Shown here in pieces: positions 45,901-57,200 of a DNA stretch of 64,000 nt. The first letter of the stretch is position 1; every line of letters begins with the position of its first letter. This DNA is from Patellaria atrata CBS 101060 (Eukaryota > Ascomycota > Dothideomycetes > Patellariales > Patellariaceae), in contig MU006090.1 in NCBI GenBank assembly GCA_010093705.1, positions 1,577,817 to 1,641,816 on the forward strand, written 5' to 3'. A program made the position numbers and the translations under genes. The notes under the pieces are model-generated. The model had not been told where the DNA came from and ran no database searches. It worked only from the letters and a program-made list of their open reading frames with translations.

Positions 45901-46834
45901 GAACGACATGGCGGCGTAGCATGTCCGAATAGACGTCGAGGGCCTTGGGAACAACCTGGTGCTTTCCTAGAGGGAGATGAATGGCCGCAAGGAGTAAAGC
46001 ATGATAAGCAGAGACCGTTGGTTTAATGTCGGCCAAGAGCATAGACTCGAATACAGCAGGGATTTTTTCATAGTGGCGGTTCTCCACAAGCTTATTCAAA
46101 CGGTCGGTATAGGAAACCTCCTCAGATATTGATGTTGCTACTGTTGACTCCGGCTGTGGCGATGCGTCTGTACTCGCCTCAGATGCGGAGGAAGGCGTTG
46201 CGTCACGAGAAGATGTCGGCGTGGCTGAAGCCTCCGATTTTGCCGTTTCGTCTTTGACATCTTCCCTGACTTTCTCTATCTCCTGCGCAATTGCTTCATC
46301 TACTTGAGCTATAGCAATGGCCTCATCCTCCTCATCACCTACAGCTTTCTTGAAATCATCAACTGCGCTAGCGCTGTAGGCCCGCTCAATGCCGGTACGG
46401 GTTGGCGCGAGGAAGACATCCTCTTCAACAATAACGGCATCCTTTGCGGGAGAAATGCCATCCGGAACTGTAGTTGGTGGTTTCCATTCGATCCTCTTAG
46501 CAAACTGGAACTGTTGCCATTCGTGTTCGCCTACACGTTGATGCTTTTGCCATGCCGCGTAGTAAGCCGCGAGATCGGATTCAGTCTGGTTGGGATGTAC
46601 AGCCTTGCCCGCAGCAGTGGTAGTACTGGGTCGATCAGTGTTATGGAAGGCATTTTGGATGTGGCTTCCGCTAGTCTTCGAATGCCTATTGTTAACATTG
46701 ATAGAAAATTGGCTAAAGGAGTTGGTCTGAGAAGCGTAGGATGACTGCGATGCAGCGACTATGGACTGGGCATATCCATGGGTAAATGTCTTTGCAAGAC
46801 TCTGGCGCGCAAGGTGTAAGGTCTTGAAAACCAT
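42944..46834 (-). CDS. Mitochondrial pentatricopeptide-repeat (PPR) protein
   Basis: Uninterrupted frame of 1296 residues. The N-terminus (MVFKTLHLARQSLAKTFTHG) is basic, amphipathic and free of acidic residues, a mitochondrial presequence. After a low-complexity Ser/Thr-rich linker (about 190-235) come helical PPR repeats. Clear ones include VSAYHALLLAAIHL, TAIYSTLIELLSV, EKTYRSLISACAEQGKVDDM, YNALIGKLGKARRIDDSLFY, VTYGTIVNALCRVSDEKFAE and HTYKLLIDTYATLEPVDMAA; the last third is the most regular. Fungal PPR proteins of this length act in mitochondrial mRNA stability or translation (Pet309/CYA-5 class for COX1). That specific assignment is a guess from size and layout. The target RNA is unknown. 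Confidence 0.9.
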   Translation of the reverse strand: MVFKTLHLARQSLAKTFTHGYAQSIVAASQSSYASQTNSFSQFSINVNNRHSKTSGSHIQNAFHNTDRPSTTTAAGKAVHPNQTESDLAAYYAAWQKHQRVGEHEWQQFQFAKRIEWKPPTTVPDGISPAKDAVIVEEDVFLAPTRTGIERAYSASAVDDFKKAVGDEEDEAIAIAQVDEAIAQEIEKVREDVKDETAKSEASATPTSSRDATPSSASEASTDASPQPESTVATSISEEVSYTDRLNKLVENRHYEKIPAVFESMLLADIKPTVSAYHALLLAAIHLPLGKHQVVPKALDVYSDMLRRHVVPNTAIYSTLIELLSVRALNVLAMKQVLDEKRERFGGVEEAGRFMLKSNETEYDILVEDDSLATAIKLFDAATAIHQHRSFSEKTYRSLISACAEQGKVDDMVRIFGHMETQKVIPHPETFVPMIHALALSGDLRSAVECYDGYKTLAISNDKGDLSMVRKDNDVYAALIKAYAICNRLEGGQKFLKRVETVIEAPELIAALQETVALKAFVPYWLNVGSFEQAFAYAVEHLNSRARNLAMAGITIKAADRNEIEIAMKSFDSLDGSIDVSGPAMAIAAMHVRLGDIEAADRYWTVLEFSTPKPQYIESTTMQTIALIGSGQSDRGISQSRRMFSRIRESQTSSKQAQLEAVDQIDEAIEVIGTFMAKRCIYLSPSATMEMLQTMIENGGVVPSVAIHVIAGLQPEHIASLGWSDLNLLMQVQAGMIINGSRDINDTARFTHLLSLLTSRGLQIESQTSRVIEKGLVRLNRPDLVSQWQGYKYPVQEQHFSPSSYHPVQKTAARVVSAEDSYDPYAATTDNKGSVAITDLLDKAHGRSSSHLNEALTKFRNMRRAGRHPRFFTYAKLITAAAKENRLNLAHDILGIAKQDVPFLPEYRIVRYGWVTILDAMVAACLTNGRRELAAQYHQELLSMGAAPSANTFGLYITTLKESTKTFDEASEAVRIFQRAKTEGVEPSSFLYNALIGKLGKARRIDDSLFYFTEMRNLGIRPTSVTYGTIVNALCRVSDEKFAEELFEEMESMPNYKPRPAPYHSLMQFFLTTKRDRSKVLAYYDRMRSKNIMPTTHTYKLLIDTYATLEPVDMAAAERILEQVQTSGEQPDAVHYASLIHAKGCVMHDMAGARQLFDKVLSEGLVRPQACLYQSLFEAMVANHKIEDTQAVLKNMSARGVDLTPYIANSLIHGWAMAKDINKAKVIYDTVPLDKREPSTYEAMTRAYMAVEDRDGAMSVVNEGLSRGYPAAVANKIMELVNGARAAALLDREPSA

Positions 46835-47789
46835 TTATCTGATGGAAGAACCCTTCAAGTTGGAAGGGTGAGACTAAGGTATCAATGTCAGTAACGAGTT
46901 CACGACGGACAGTAAGTGCGAAAGGGGTCCATCAAATGAACTTAGACATACTGGTATTCTCAGATTATAGACTTGATGCAGGTTCATTTGACGACTCCCA
47001 AGCCGCCAAAAGAACGCGCGATTGAATATAAAATCGAGGTTATAAAATTTCTATACCCCTTAGCTTGGTGATGGATGACTAGTATAGCTAACCCAAGTAA
47101 CCTTACCAGGGTATAGTATTACGGAAAGTGAGGAAGTGAATGTGAATGCAAAAGAGTAGAAGTTGGCCTGACTTAATAGGATACAATTCTAGAAAAGCGA
47201 ATGCAGAAAATGACAAGTAATGATGGTGACGAAGCTGGAGACGACGCTGGATGCCTTTGGAAATGCGGTCTTGCCAAGAGTTGGACTTTCTTCCCGTCCC
47301 GTCTCTTTTTCTTTGCGGAACGTCGGTGATGTGTGCACCGATGATACGCTAAACCAGTTTTGTGAGCTTAAGACCGATTGAATCAAATAGAACCAATGAT
47401 CCTAGAGGAAATGCTCAGTCATCAAGCTCAGCCTCAGCTGTGACTTGTGAGTTGCACCTTTGTGGGATACCGGCAATACACTAATAAGGGATACGAAAGG
47501 TCCGGGTTGTCAGTTGACTCACATCCGCTTCCTGCACGAAGAAGAACCGGGTCTTCTTTCATCTACTTTGTACAAACCCCGCGTCGAAATCTCAATTTCC
47601 CATAATTGTTTCTAACAATTCAGGCGTAGAGTTCCAACCAACGGCCCAATTGCTTTGGAGAATCTTATCCTAACTGCAAACTACTAAGGTCACAGTACCT
47701 CGAAAGCTTGAATTATCTCCACGATCTAAAGGTGAAAAGCGTGGAATCCGGGGTTAGCTTCTACCACCATTGCTGACCACCATTCCGGC
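46835..47789. other. Intergenic between divergent genes
   Basis: 955 bp shared promoter region of the PPR gene (-) and phosphomevalonate kinase (+). Small frames have no recognisable features. Confidence 0.6.
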
Positions 47790-49353
47790 ATGACCGGTTC
47801 CCGCAATACCGTATCTGCACCTGGGAAGGTTTTGTTGGCTGGTGGATATTTGGTCCTCGACCGAGAGTATACGGGATTGGTGTTTGGCCTCGACGCTCGA
47901 ATTCATATTCATATCCAGTCTCTACCCACCAGTTCAGGTGTTGAACTTTCAGAGATAATAGTGAAATCTCCCCAATTCAAAGAAGCTCACTGGGAGTATG
48001 GGTACAGATTGGTTGAGAATGGTGGTGGGATCGAGGTGACGCAGCTGAGTACGTAAGTACACTGTCCCTTTCTCTTTGATTCAAACTTCAAACGAGTCAT
48101 GTGTGTGTTCAATATAACATGCGACTTTAAAGTATCAAGATAGTATAATTGGTCTGTAGACAATTATCAGAAAAAGCGCCTTTATTCGAGACATCTATTA
48201 CGACCTTGACTTATTGTCATTTCTCTTTCTTAGAAGCGCTTATGACAAACTTCACCGTAACCCCTTTGTCGAAACCGCCCTGGCATTTGCCCTTACATAC
48301 GTCTCTACTCGAGGTACCAAAATCATCAAACCCGCAACTATCACCATTTTGTCGGACAATGATTATTACTCTACTCCGGAGAGCTCTACCGAAGACCAGG
48401 TCTCAAAATCAACCACTAGATTCCTCAACTTCAATGTTCCCCTATGGGAAGCTCACAAAACGGGTCTTGGCTCTTCCGCTGCGTTGGTAACGTCCTTCAC
48501 AGCAGCAGTGCTAGTACACTACTTAGGAGAAGAAGTCTTTAACTTGAGTTCCGACAAGGAGAAACGAATTCTGCATAATCTTGCCCAAGCAGCTCATTGT
48601 TCAGCTCAGGGTAAGGTTGGATCCGGTTTTGATGTAGCCTCAGCTGTCTACGGTTCCTGTCTCTACAGAAGATTTTCCCCCGAACTACTACAAGCCCATG
48701 GAGATCCTGGGTCACTAGAATTCGGCAACAAATTACAAAAGCTAGTAGAGGAGACAGAACTTTCTACTCAATGGGACACAGAGATTATCAAATCGGCAAT
48801 TTCCGTTCCTCCAGGAATACGCTTGGTTATGTGTGATGTTGATTGTGGATCTCAGACACCAGGAATGGCAAAGAAAGTGCTAGCATGGCGGAAGGAGAGA
48901 CCACAGGTAGCAGAGCAGTTGTGGGGAAATTTACAAGAGGCAAATGAGGCACTTGCGGCAGAGCTTGTTAAACTTGCTAAAAGTAGGTTAATGAACCATA
49001 CGAACCTGAAGTCAAGGATCTTAGACATTCGTCAACTCATTCGGCAAATGTCAAAGTTTTCTGATGTTCCAATTGAGCCACCCGCTCAAACTCAGTTACT
49101 CGACAACCTCTCTAGAGTGGACGGGGTTATAGGAGGGGTCGTTCCAGGTGCTGGGGGATATGATGCGGTTACCCTATTAATCGAGGACCGGCCGGAAGTC
49201 CTTGAGAAAATCAGAGTAGCCCTAAAGGGCTGGAAACCAGACATACAGGAAGGCTCGGAGCCGAGCATTGGCAGAGTTCGAATGCTCGGGGTACGCGAAG
49301 AGATGGAAGGGGTTAGATTAGAAGATCCGGCGAACTATGACAATTGGATTTAA
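47790..49353 (+). CDS. ERG8: Phosphomevalonate kinase
   Basis: GHMP-family kinase of the mevalonate/ergosterol pathway; converts 5-phosphomevalonate to 5-diphosphomevalonate with ATP in the cytosol. Two exons, 47790-48052 and 48234-49353, give 460 residues (yeast Erg8 is 451). The N-terminus has the first GHMP motif SAPGKVLLAGGYLVLDREYTG. Exon 2 opens with AYDKLHRNPFVETALAFALT, then the ATP-binding KTGLGSSAALVTSF, GSGFDVASAVYGSC and the C-terminal GVVPGAGGYDAVTLL. The 181-nt intron is chosen because acceptor TCTTAG at 48233 restores the frame (LST then SAYDKL). All catalytic motifs look intact. Confidence 0.95.
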
Positions 49354-50045
49354 AGGCAATCGTTGGGGTGAAAGGACTATTTGTGAAGACTTGTTTATCT
49401 ATAAAAGTAGGAGAAACAGTCAGGATCAATCGAGTCAGTCGGAAGCTGCAAAACCCTCGTTTACCTATCTATTCTTACTCCTAGAGATTGACTAGGCTGG
49501 ATGAGATTCTAAAATGATCATCACGATCAACAAAAAGGTATCGGTCTGGTGTGGAACGGGAGATCGGCGTTGGAAAGTCGATGAACTGATGTCAAAATGG
49601 TATCAAAAGTATATTTTATATTACTTCAAAAGCGGCGATATTCCTCATGTAGAGATCAATCCATAAGAGAACATTATTTTTTACACAAATATAGTAAAAT
49701 ACGGAGTATACTCTTTTTGAGGGTTTTACCTTAGCGCATAAGAATATAATAAATTGGCTCCGGTCAGTCCTTCATGCTTCACATACGGTAGATATCCAAC
49801 AGACAGGACAGTGCACAAGAGCCGACATCCGCCATATCGTTCACGCTTGCCCCGGTTCCGCGAGTGATACCAATCTAGGCTCACTGGACTAAACAACGTG
49901 GAATAACATCTCACTTATCTCATAGATAAACCCAATCAAATCATTCCCAGTTGATTCTTACAGGACGTATTCGCCATCGGCATCCATTCGCTCAGTACGA
50001 CCGTTTACGTCGTTCTATTGTTACAATCTTTAATTTGTGGCCGCC
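49354..50045. other. Intergenic
   Basis: 3' flank of ERG8 and 5' flank of the ubiquitin-fold gene; no gene seen. Confidence 0.6.
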
Positions 50046-50930
50046 ATGGCCCTGACATCTACTCCACCCCCTGCGGATGCTTCTATGAACCATCAAGCCG
50101 AGACACCACATTCCACGACCGATAATAGATCCCCGACACCCATAGAGATGGCCAATTTGCCCGCGCAATCGTCACAATCTTCAACCGGAGAGCCGCAACT
50201 GACATCGACATCGCCACCGCTTTCTGTGCAACAACGCCTCGAGCAAACGACATCGTCTTTACCGGAGAACTCACAATCGCAGCCTTCTGAGACGGTCGAC
50301 GTCCCTGCAACGTCCTCAGCGGAGGACGCATCGCTCACTCGCAACGACTCGGGAGCCATAGGTCCCTCGACAGACGCCCCGATGAGTCAACCCGATCCTG
50401 CAGGCGGGCCGGCGTTAATGATTACGTTGCTGTTGACGAGCGGGGCACGACATCCATACAAGATTGACGAGAAGTATTTGAAAAAACGAGGCGTGAACGT
50501 CGAGGAAATGGACCCGAGAAATTTAAGCGTTTATCAACTCAAAGAACTGATATGGCGGGATTGGAGGGAAGGTAGGACGGCTCTCAGTTTATGTTGAGGT
50601 CAAGTTTGCTAATGCGATTTCTTTGTTGCGTAGAATGGGAACCCAGACCTACCGCCCCAAACTTCATACGCCTTATCAGTTTTGGTCGCATGCTAGGTGA
50701 TGCCGACCCCTTGAAAAGTAACCGAACACTTTCCTTAATGCGCGTGTTGAACATCATACTGATACATTGACCCAGATTATAAATTCAATGCGGAAGCGCC
50801 GAATGTTCTACACATGACTGTTAAACCACAGGATTTGATAGAAGAGGAAGATACCAAGACCGGGAAATCCACAGCAAGAGACCGTGGGGATAACGAGCCT
50901 ACCGCTGGCTGTCGCTGCGTGATTCTATGA
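50046..50930 (+). CDS. Membrane-anchored ubiquitin-fold protein (MUB/UBL3-like) with CAAX box
   Basis: Three exons, 50046-50571, 50634-50717 and 50776-50930, give 254 residues. The first ~120 residues are a disordered Ser/Thr/Pro/Gln-rich region. The ubiquitin-like fold follows: ALMITLLLTSGARHPYKI, KYLKKRGV, LSVYQLKELIWRDWREEWEP, FIRLISFGRMLGD and APNVLHMTV. The protein ends GCRCVIL, a CAAX box (CVIL, Leu last, favouring geranylgeranylation), with a second upstream Cys suited to palmitoylation. This layout, a UBL followed by a prenylation site and no diglycine tail, is that of plant MUB and animal UBL3. It should sit at the plasma membrane or endomembranes and may recruit E2 enzymes or sort cargo. 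Unspliced, the CAAX box is lost. Confidence 0.88.
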
Positions 50931-51541
50931 AAGCATCTAGCTGGCATAAAAAATACCGGTTCTCCTATACCACGCATTCGACGCCCGCTTTCCCCGGTGC
51001 AGAGCCCTCTCGATCTAGGGAGAAGAAAGCACCTTTGACCATATCTAGCGACAATGGCCCGCTGCTAGTTCCGGAGATTTTCGATCGTTAGACCTCATAT
51101 TCAGGGTCAAGTAGATGATTTTAATTGCATTGGGCGGATTGACGAGGCGGGTTTGATATACCGACACCTTTGGAGTTTCGCGAGGTTTGAATGTCGTCCA
51201 TGGATATCTCTTGGTATGGGGGTTTTATCTTCCCGCGAAGTTCTGTTATATTGTATAGGGTCATGACCGGCGACGGATGGTACGGTCACTGTATAAATAG
51301 TTTTCACTCACGCATCTTGGGACTATCGTTTGCTTGGAAGAAAACAGTTTACGGACAGTCCGTCTATTTTGATAACTTGAGCGGTCTATGTGACTTGTGA
51401 AAGTACTGTGAGGTTATGTTGATACTCCGAGTTGATATCCACCATTCGCTCTTGGTCCTGTAAAGAAGTTCCTCAAAGTTCCCCTCAGCGCTAGATACTC
51501 TGTTCGCAACACCCTCCCTAGTTTTCAAAAATCTCCCATAC
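50931..51541. other. Intergenic between convergent genes
   Basis: 3' ends of the ubiquitin-fold gene (+) and UMP1 (-). No gene seen. Confidence 0.6.
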
Positions 51542-52174
51542 CTACCAATTCATCTTCGCCCTGGCCTCCATCTCCGTATGAAAGTCCGGAAGATCTCTCA
51601 TCTCATCACCTACAGCAAACAACCATATAAGCCACCATCATTTTCAACCGAGCAAGACACAAAAAAAGCACAAAACTCACCCTTAAACACATCCTCCCAG
51701 CCGATCTCGCAATCCCTCCCCTCAAGCACATCCCTATGCACGCTCGCGCTCCCGCCCAAAGTCGCCGGTTTCCACTCCCCCATCCCGGTGATTTTGAGCT
51801 CCATCCCTCGCCGCACCGGCTCCGCGATCCCGAACTGCATCCGGAGCGTCTGCATCTTGAGCGCGTCTTGGGTTGCGCGCCAGTTCGCCAGGCGCGCTTC
51901 TAGAGGATGGGTCGACTGGACGGGCGCGGGTGAGGAGGAAGAGGTCGGTGCTGGGGCAGGCGCGTTGAGGGAGAGGTTGGAGCGGAGGGTGTCGTGGATT
52001 CCCGGGGCGGAGGGGGCTGATGGTCCGGGAGTGGAGCGGGAAGGGTTGGATGACGCGGGGACGATGCGAAGGGACTAGAGGACGTTAGTTGGGTATTAGA
52101 GTGATGAGATGGAGGAGAGGGAGGTTCGTGGTGGTGATAGCATGGGAAAGGTAGAGTAGAGGTAGGCATACCAT
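51542..52174 (-). CDS. UMP1: Proteasome assembly chaperone UMP1 (POMP)
   Basis: Short-lived chaperone that joins half-proteasomes and is degraded as the first substrate of the mature 20S particle. Three exons: 52172-52174, 51681-52074 and 51542-51609, giving 154 residues (yeast Ump1 is 148). The first coding exon is only the start codon ATG, followed at once by donor GTATGC. Exon 2 gives SLRIVPASS, then a Pro/Ser-rich stretch and the conserved core HPLEARLANWRATQDALKMQ, FGIAEPVRRGMELKI, SVHRDVLEGRDCEIGWEDV. Exon 3 ends GDEMRDLPDFHTEMEARAKM and NW. The core matches the UMP1 family strongly. The start is chosen because it makes MSLRIVP, the usual N-terminus in filamentous fungi. Confidence 0.93.
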
Positions 52175-54269
52175 TTTGGCGGGTAAGAGAGGTGATGATT
52201 GCGAGACTGAGCTAAATGTGATAGTCTGGTTGAATGGGCTGTGTAGATTTGTTGGGTTTGAGGGTAGGGTGGGTGGTTTGAATGAGAGAATGGCTGTTGT
52301 CGGTTTGATAGAGCTTTGAGAGCTCTAGGCAAGCAAAGGTTACGATTCACGGCCCGTCTTGGCGTGAAGTTGCCGGTTAAACTACGGCTAACCTTTTATA
52401 GATCGGTTGACAGGGGCTATATCAGAACAACATGATAGAGTTCAGTTTTCGTTCTGCGTTTGTACAAGGAAATAACATCTCAATCACTGCGACTTTTATT
52501 TATTTTGTACATCGGGTGGGAATGAGCGGATGTATTTGGACATGCTCTCAGAATTTCTCCCTAGTTCCTTTTGAATAAGCGATGTTTTTATGAATATTAT
52601 CCTTCATCGAACGGCAAAGGAGTTGTTGGTTGGGTATCATCGCTTGGGGGAAAGCCTCTACAAGTACAACTAGAAGGCAAAAAACAGGGTTTCTCCACGT
52701 CTATGAAAAAATAGTTCCAAGTCTAACAGGTGCAGGAGATAATACATACCTCTGCACATCAACATATTCATCGGGCACGTTGCAGGTGACCTCCGCGGAC
52801 GCGTAACAGTACATTGTCAACCAAAAACAAGGCCGTCAAAGCCGTTAATCCAATCAACATCCTTCCGGATCATCCGCGCGATGTTATTGTAGACGTATAT
52901 AAAATGTGCATTCATGTAATAGTGTACAGAATATGGGATCTGCAGATAATACATGTTCAATGTGATAAGGGGTTTGAATATCAGTTCTAGTACTGACAAC
53001 TCCGTCTTTCCAGTCGTTGACGATTCACAATTGATGTTAGTTAGAGTGAATTCGTGCATCTGAGTGTGCTTAGTTAGTAGGCACTCGGCTCGAAATAGTC
53101 AATTTAGCTTCACTATGTCATGTCTGAGACCAAGGTGGACTGGCATTTGAAACAGGACTATTGACTTTCCTTTGTACGGCGGACGGTGGCCCCAATAGGT
53201 GTCGGCTGTTCCTAAATCATAGAGCCGCCGTAGCATCAAGTGAGAGAAACTCTCTTGCATTTTCATAGCCCAAATACCAAATCAGGGGAAGACCGGAATA
53301 CAATAAATTCAGAACAAAATACAAAATACCAACTCGGATATGCTTGTATAGTGGGTTATTCGCATTGCTTATTCGTTAAACAAAACCCCCTTGTTCGTTT
53401 TGACGCAAGCGGTCTGTGACTGTGCGGTGGATCGCTTGTCATCGATGCCTAAGAAATGGTGGTGTGTCACTTTAGGGACTCGAGGTGGCTTGCCTACTTG
53501 ACCCTTTGCGTTTCTAGCTGGGTCCTATGTGCGCTTGTGCTCGTTCGCCTTTCGCTAACTGTTCGGTCGGCCAAGGGTGGGTGCAGGTTGCTTGGTGGTG
53601 GTGGTGGTGGTGGTGATCTCAGAAAACACCCCCCAAACTTCTCCTCTTCTTTTCCTCATCTTTCCCAGTTCTCCATCATCCACCTTCCTTTCCGCTCGCC
53701 GCATCGTCGCTGCTGCATTACTTGCACAGTCAGTCCCTCCTCCTGCTTTCGAACACTCCCTCCTTCTTGATCACATATCAAGTCGTCCTTTTGCAGTGTT
53801 GATTGAGCCATCACTGCCCACTACAGCCCATTGTTCGGGGAAGCAACGTCACCCGCTCTTTCACTTTGCGGACCCAATCCTTATCTAACGTCACTCATCT
53901 ACGAGCTTTCGTGCTCTGTCAATCTCTGCAATAAAACAATCATCACGGTATTCAAGCCCCGCGCTATCTGATACTTTAACTTGTTCGACATTCAAATACA
54001 TCGCATTTTGCCAATACTAGGCATACAACGCCAGTCCCGTTTCTCTTGACTCGGTGCAGGACTGCGCTGAAAGGTAAACTCCCACTTCTCCGTTCGTTAG
54101 TGCTCTTAAGCATTACAAACTCGTCCAGTTCAGAGCAACCTTTGACGAGTTCCAGTTTCGAGTCTGGTTAGACTTTCGAGGACGAAACGTATTGCGAATC
54201 ACCTCGAACGGTCTTTCAAACTAAGGCCTGATCATTAGTCCCTGAGTTTAAACATTTCATACATTAAGC
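52175..54269. other. Intergenic, 2.1 kb between UMP1 and SSD1
   Basis: UMP1 leader and promoter, then the SSD1 promoter and a long pyrimidine-rich leader (about 53640-54230). A (GGT)n run of about 7 units lies at 53594-53616. Small frames are featureless. SSD1 genes often have long leaders, which would fit. Confidence 0.55.
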
Positions 54270-57200
54270 ATGGACCAACAAGGACATCTTGGTCCTACTG
54301 GACCTGCAGGCCGCAAACTGCATATTGCTCATCGTCGGAGCCCTTCAGAGTTGACTCCGTTAATGAGTAAGACACTCCCTCTAATGAACTTCGTCATCGT
54401 ATCTGGACACACTATGCTGACAATTGTACCTACAGTGGAACAATTAGCAATAGCACAACAGATTGAGGCACTTCAACAGCAACAACAGCAGATTGCTGCT
54501 ACCCACCAACAATATGTCAACCTTGGCATGATTCAGCCTCAGCAGCATTTGCCCGGTGCACAGCAGTATAATGCTATGCAGCAGCAAATGGCCAACGTCT
54601 CACCACATACAAACGCTTTCCAGTTTCCTCAACAAATACAACAACAACAGATCGGCGTTCCTATGAATGCTCCATCCCAACCTGCCAGCCATCGTCGTAA
54701 CCAATCTGCTCTCCCCAACGTCATGGGACCACCACCAGCTCCTTCCTCGGGTGCATCGGGATTTGGTGAGTTTAATCAACAAGGTAGTCAGAGATCAGAG
54801 AATCAAGCCCCTCGAGGTCGTGGAGGAGGTGCTCCAGGCGGTGGTCATGCCAGACGTCATTCCTTGGCTTTACCAGAAGCAAAGAAAGCAGCTGAGTTAG
54901 CTGAACAAAAGAGGAAGACGTCTGGATTTCAATTCCCTATCCCTGGCTCTGCTGACAACCGAGCTACTAGTCCCTCGAGCGCCAACGCAGCGCCCTCCGA
55001 ACCTGCCGCAAACAACCGTCCTCCCGGCCGTGGCTCGTCTCATGGGCGAAGCCAGAGCATGGCAGTCGGTGGTGGACGCGGTAACGGGGGCCAACGTGGT
55101 GGTGGTTCGTTTCAGTTTCCCGGTTCCAACCCTACAGCTGAAACAAACAATAACCAAGGGCAATCAGGGGATTTTCAGAGGCGTGGCAGCCAAGGTCATG
55201 GTCGCTCGGCTTCTCGCAACTTCGAGGGTAATTGGAGGCAACAAGGCGCCCAACAACAGCAAGAGCCGCAACAACAAAGCAACATGGGTAACTTCAATAT
55301 GAACCAGAACGTCAATGCCGCTCCGTTCCAGCCGGGACATCGTGCTCGCGCTTCTATGAACCAGTCTGTTGGGACTCTAGGTAATTTTCAATATCAACAG
55401 CAACCCCAGATCTTACAACTTCCGCAAGGACCCGTGATGGTACAGCCACAGATGTTTGGTGCTCAGGGGTTAAATCCTCTACAAATCGCACAGCTTCAAG
55501 CCTTGCAACAAGCTCAAATGGCCGGACAGGGTATGCCAGGCCTTCAAGCAAGTCAACATGCTCAACCGCAAATGAATTTGCAAAATCAACAGCAGCAGCA
55601 GCGTAAGACTCTGTTTACCCCCTATCTGCCCCAGGCAACGCTACCAGCTCTTCTTGGCGACGGTCAGCTTGTCGCGGGTATTCTTCGGGTCAATAAGAAA
55701 AACCGTAGCGACGCCTATGTCACTACAACGGACCTTGACGCCGATATCTTTATTTGTGGTAGCAAGGACAGGAATCGTGCCCTTGAGGGTGACTATGTTG
55801 CAATTGAATTGCTCGATGTGGATGAAGTTTGGGGCCAGAAGCGTGAGAAGGAGGAAAAGAAGAAGCGTAAGGACAATACTGACTCCAGGGGAGCGAACAT
55901 CGCTGTTAATGATGCTACAACGCAACCTGAAACGAGTCAAGGAGCGGAAGGTGGCATTCGCCGACGAGGCAGTCTGAGACAGCGCCCGACTCAGAAGAAG
56001 AACGATGATGTTGAAGTCGAAGGTCAAAGTCTTCTTCTCATGGAAGAGGAAGAAATCAACGATGAGCAGAAGCCCCTTTACGCCGGGCATGTCGTCGCAG
56101 TTATCGAACGTGTTGCGGGCCAGATGTTCTCAGGAACACTTGGTCTTCTCCGCCCAAGCAGCCAGGCCACAAAGGAGAAACAGGAAGCTGAGCGTGCCGC
56201 GCGCGAGGGTCATAGCGGTCGTCAGCAACAAGAACGACATCAAGAGAAACCCAAAATTGTTTGGTTCAAGCCTACCGATAAGCGTGTTCCTCTCATCGCC
56301 ATTCCAACCGAACAAGCACCCCGCGACTTCGTCGAGAGGCACCAAGACTATGCCAGCCGTATCTTTGTTGCTTGCATCAAGAGATGGCCCATCACCTCGC
56401 TCCATCCTTTCGGTACTCTTGTTGAGCAATTGGGTGAAATGGGTGACTTGAAGGTCGAGACTGATGCGCTACTACGGGATAACAACTTCGGACCCGACGA
56501 CTTCTCTGACGCAGTGATTAAGAATGTTGGTTTTGAGAGCTGGTCTGTTACTAACGATGGCGAGACCGCTTTGGAATCTCGCCGTGATTTTAGAGATGAG
56601 AAGACTTTTACTATTGATCCTAACGGTAGCAATGAACTTGATGACGCTATCCATTTCAAGACCCTTGAGGATGGTAGTATCGAAGTTGGTGTTCATGTTT
56701 CAGATGTGGCGCATTTCATCAAGGCGAACTCGCTCGTCGACCGTGAAGCCAAGAAGCGCGGCACTGCAGTGTACCTCATGAACCGAGCTGTGAACATGCT
56801 TCCACCGAAGCTTGCAGCTGATATCTGTTGTCTCAACCCAGGCGAGGAAAGGTACACTGTCAGTGTTGTCTTCAAAGTTGATCCAAAGTCAGGCAACGTC
56901 TTCGAGGACCAGACTTGGATCGGAAAGGCCGTTATCAAGAGTTCTGGCAAGTTGTCCTACGATGAGGTTGATGCTGTTATCAACGGACATGAGTCGGGAC
57001 TTGATGCCGAGCGTGTAGAGGTCATCAAGAAACTTCATCACATCACACAAAAATTCCGGGAATCCCGATTCGGTGATCGTGCAACAGATATTCCTCCACT
57101 TCGCCTGTTATATCAACTTGATGATGAGAATGTCCCTGTTGAGGACAATATCTTCAATTCTTCCGCTGCTCATGAACTTATCGAGGAGTTGGGCTACAAG

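Noticed and set aside
52096-52350. Minus-strand 84-codon frame beginning MNRNLCLPRALK upstream of UMP1
   Set aside because: It overlaps the UMP1 start in another frame and lies in its leader; at most an upstream ORF.
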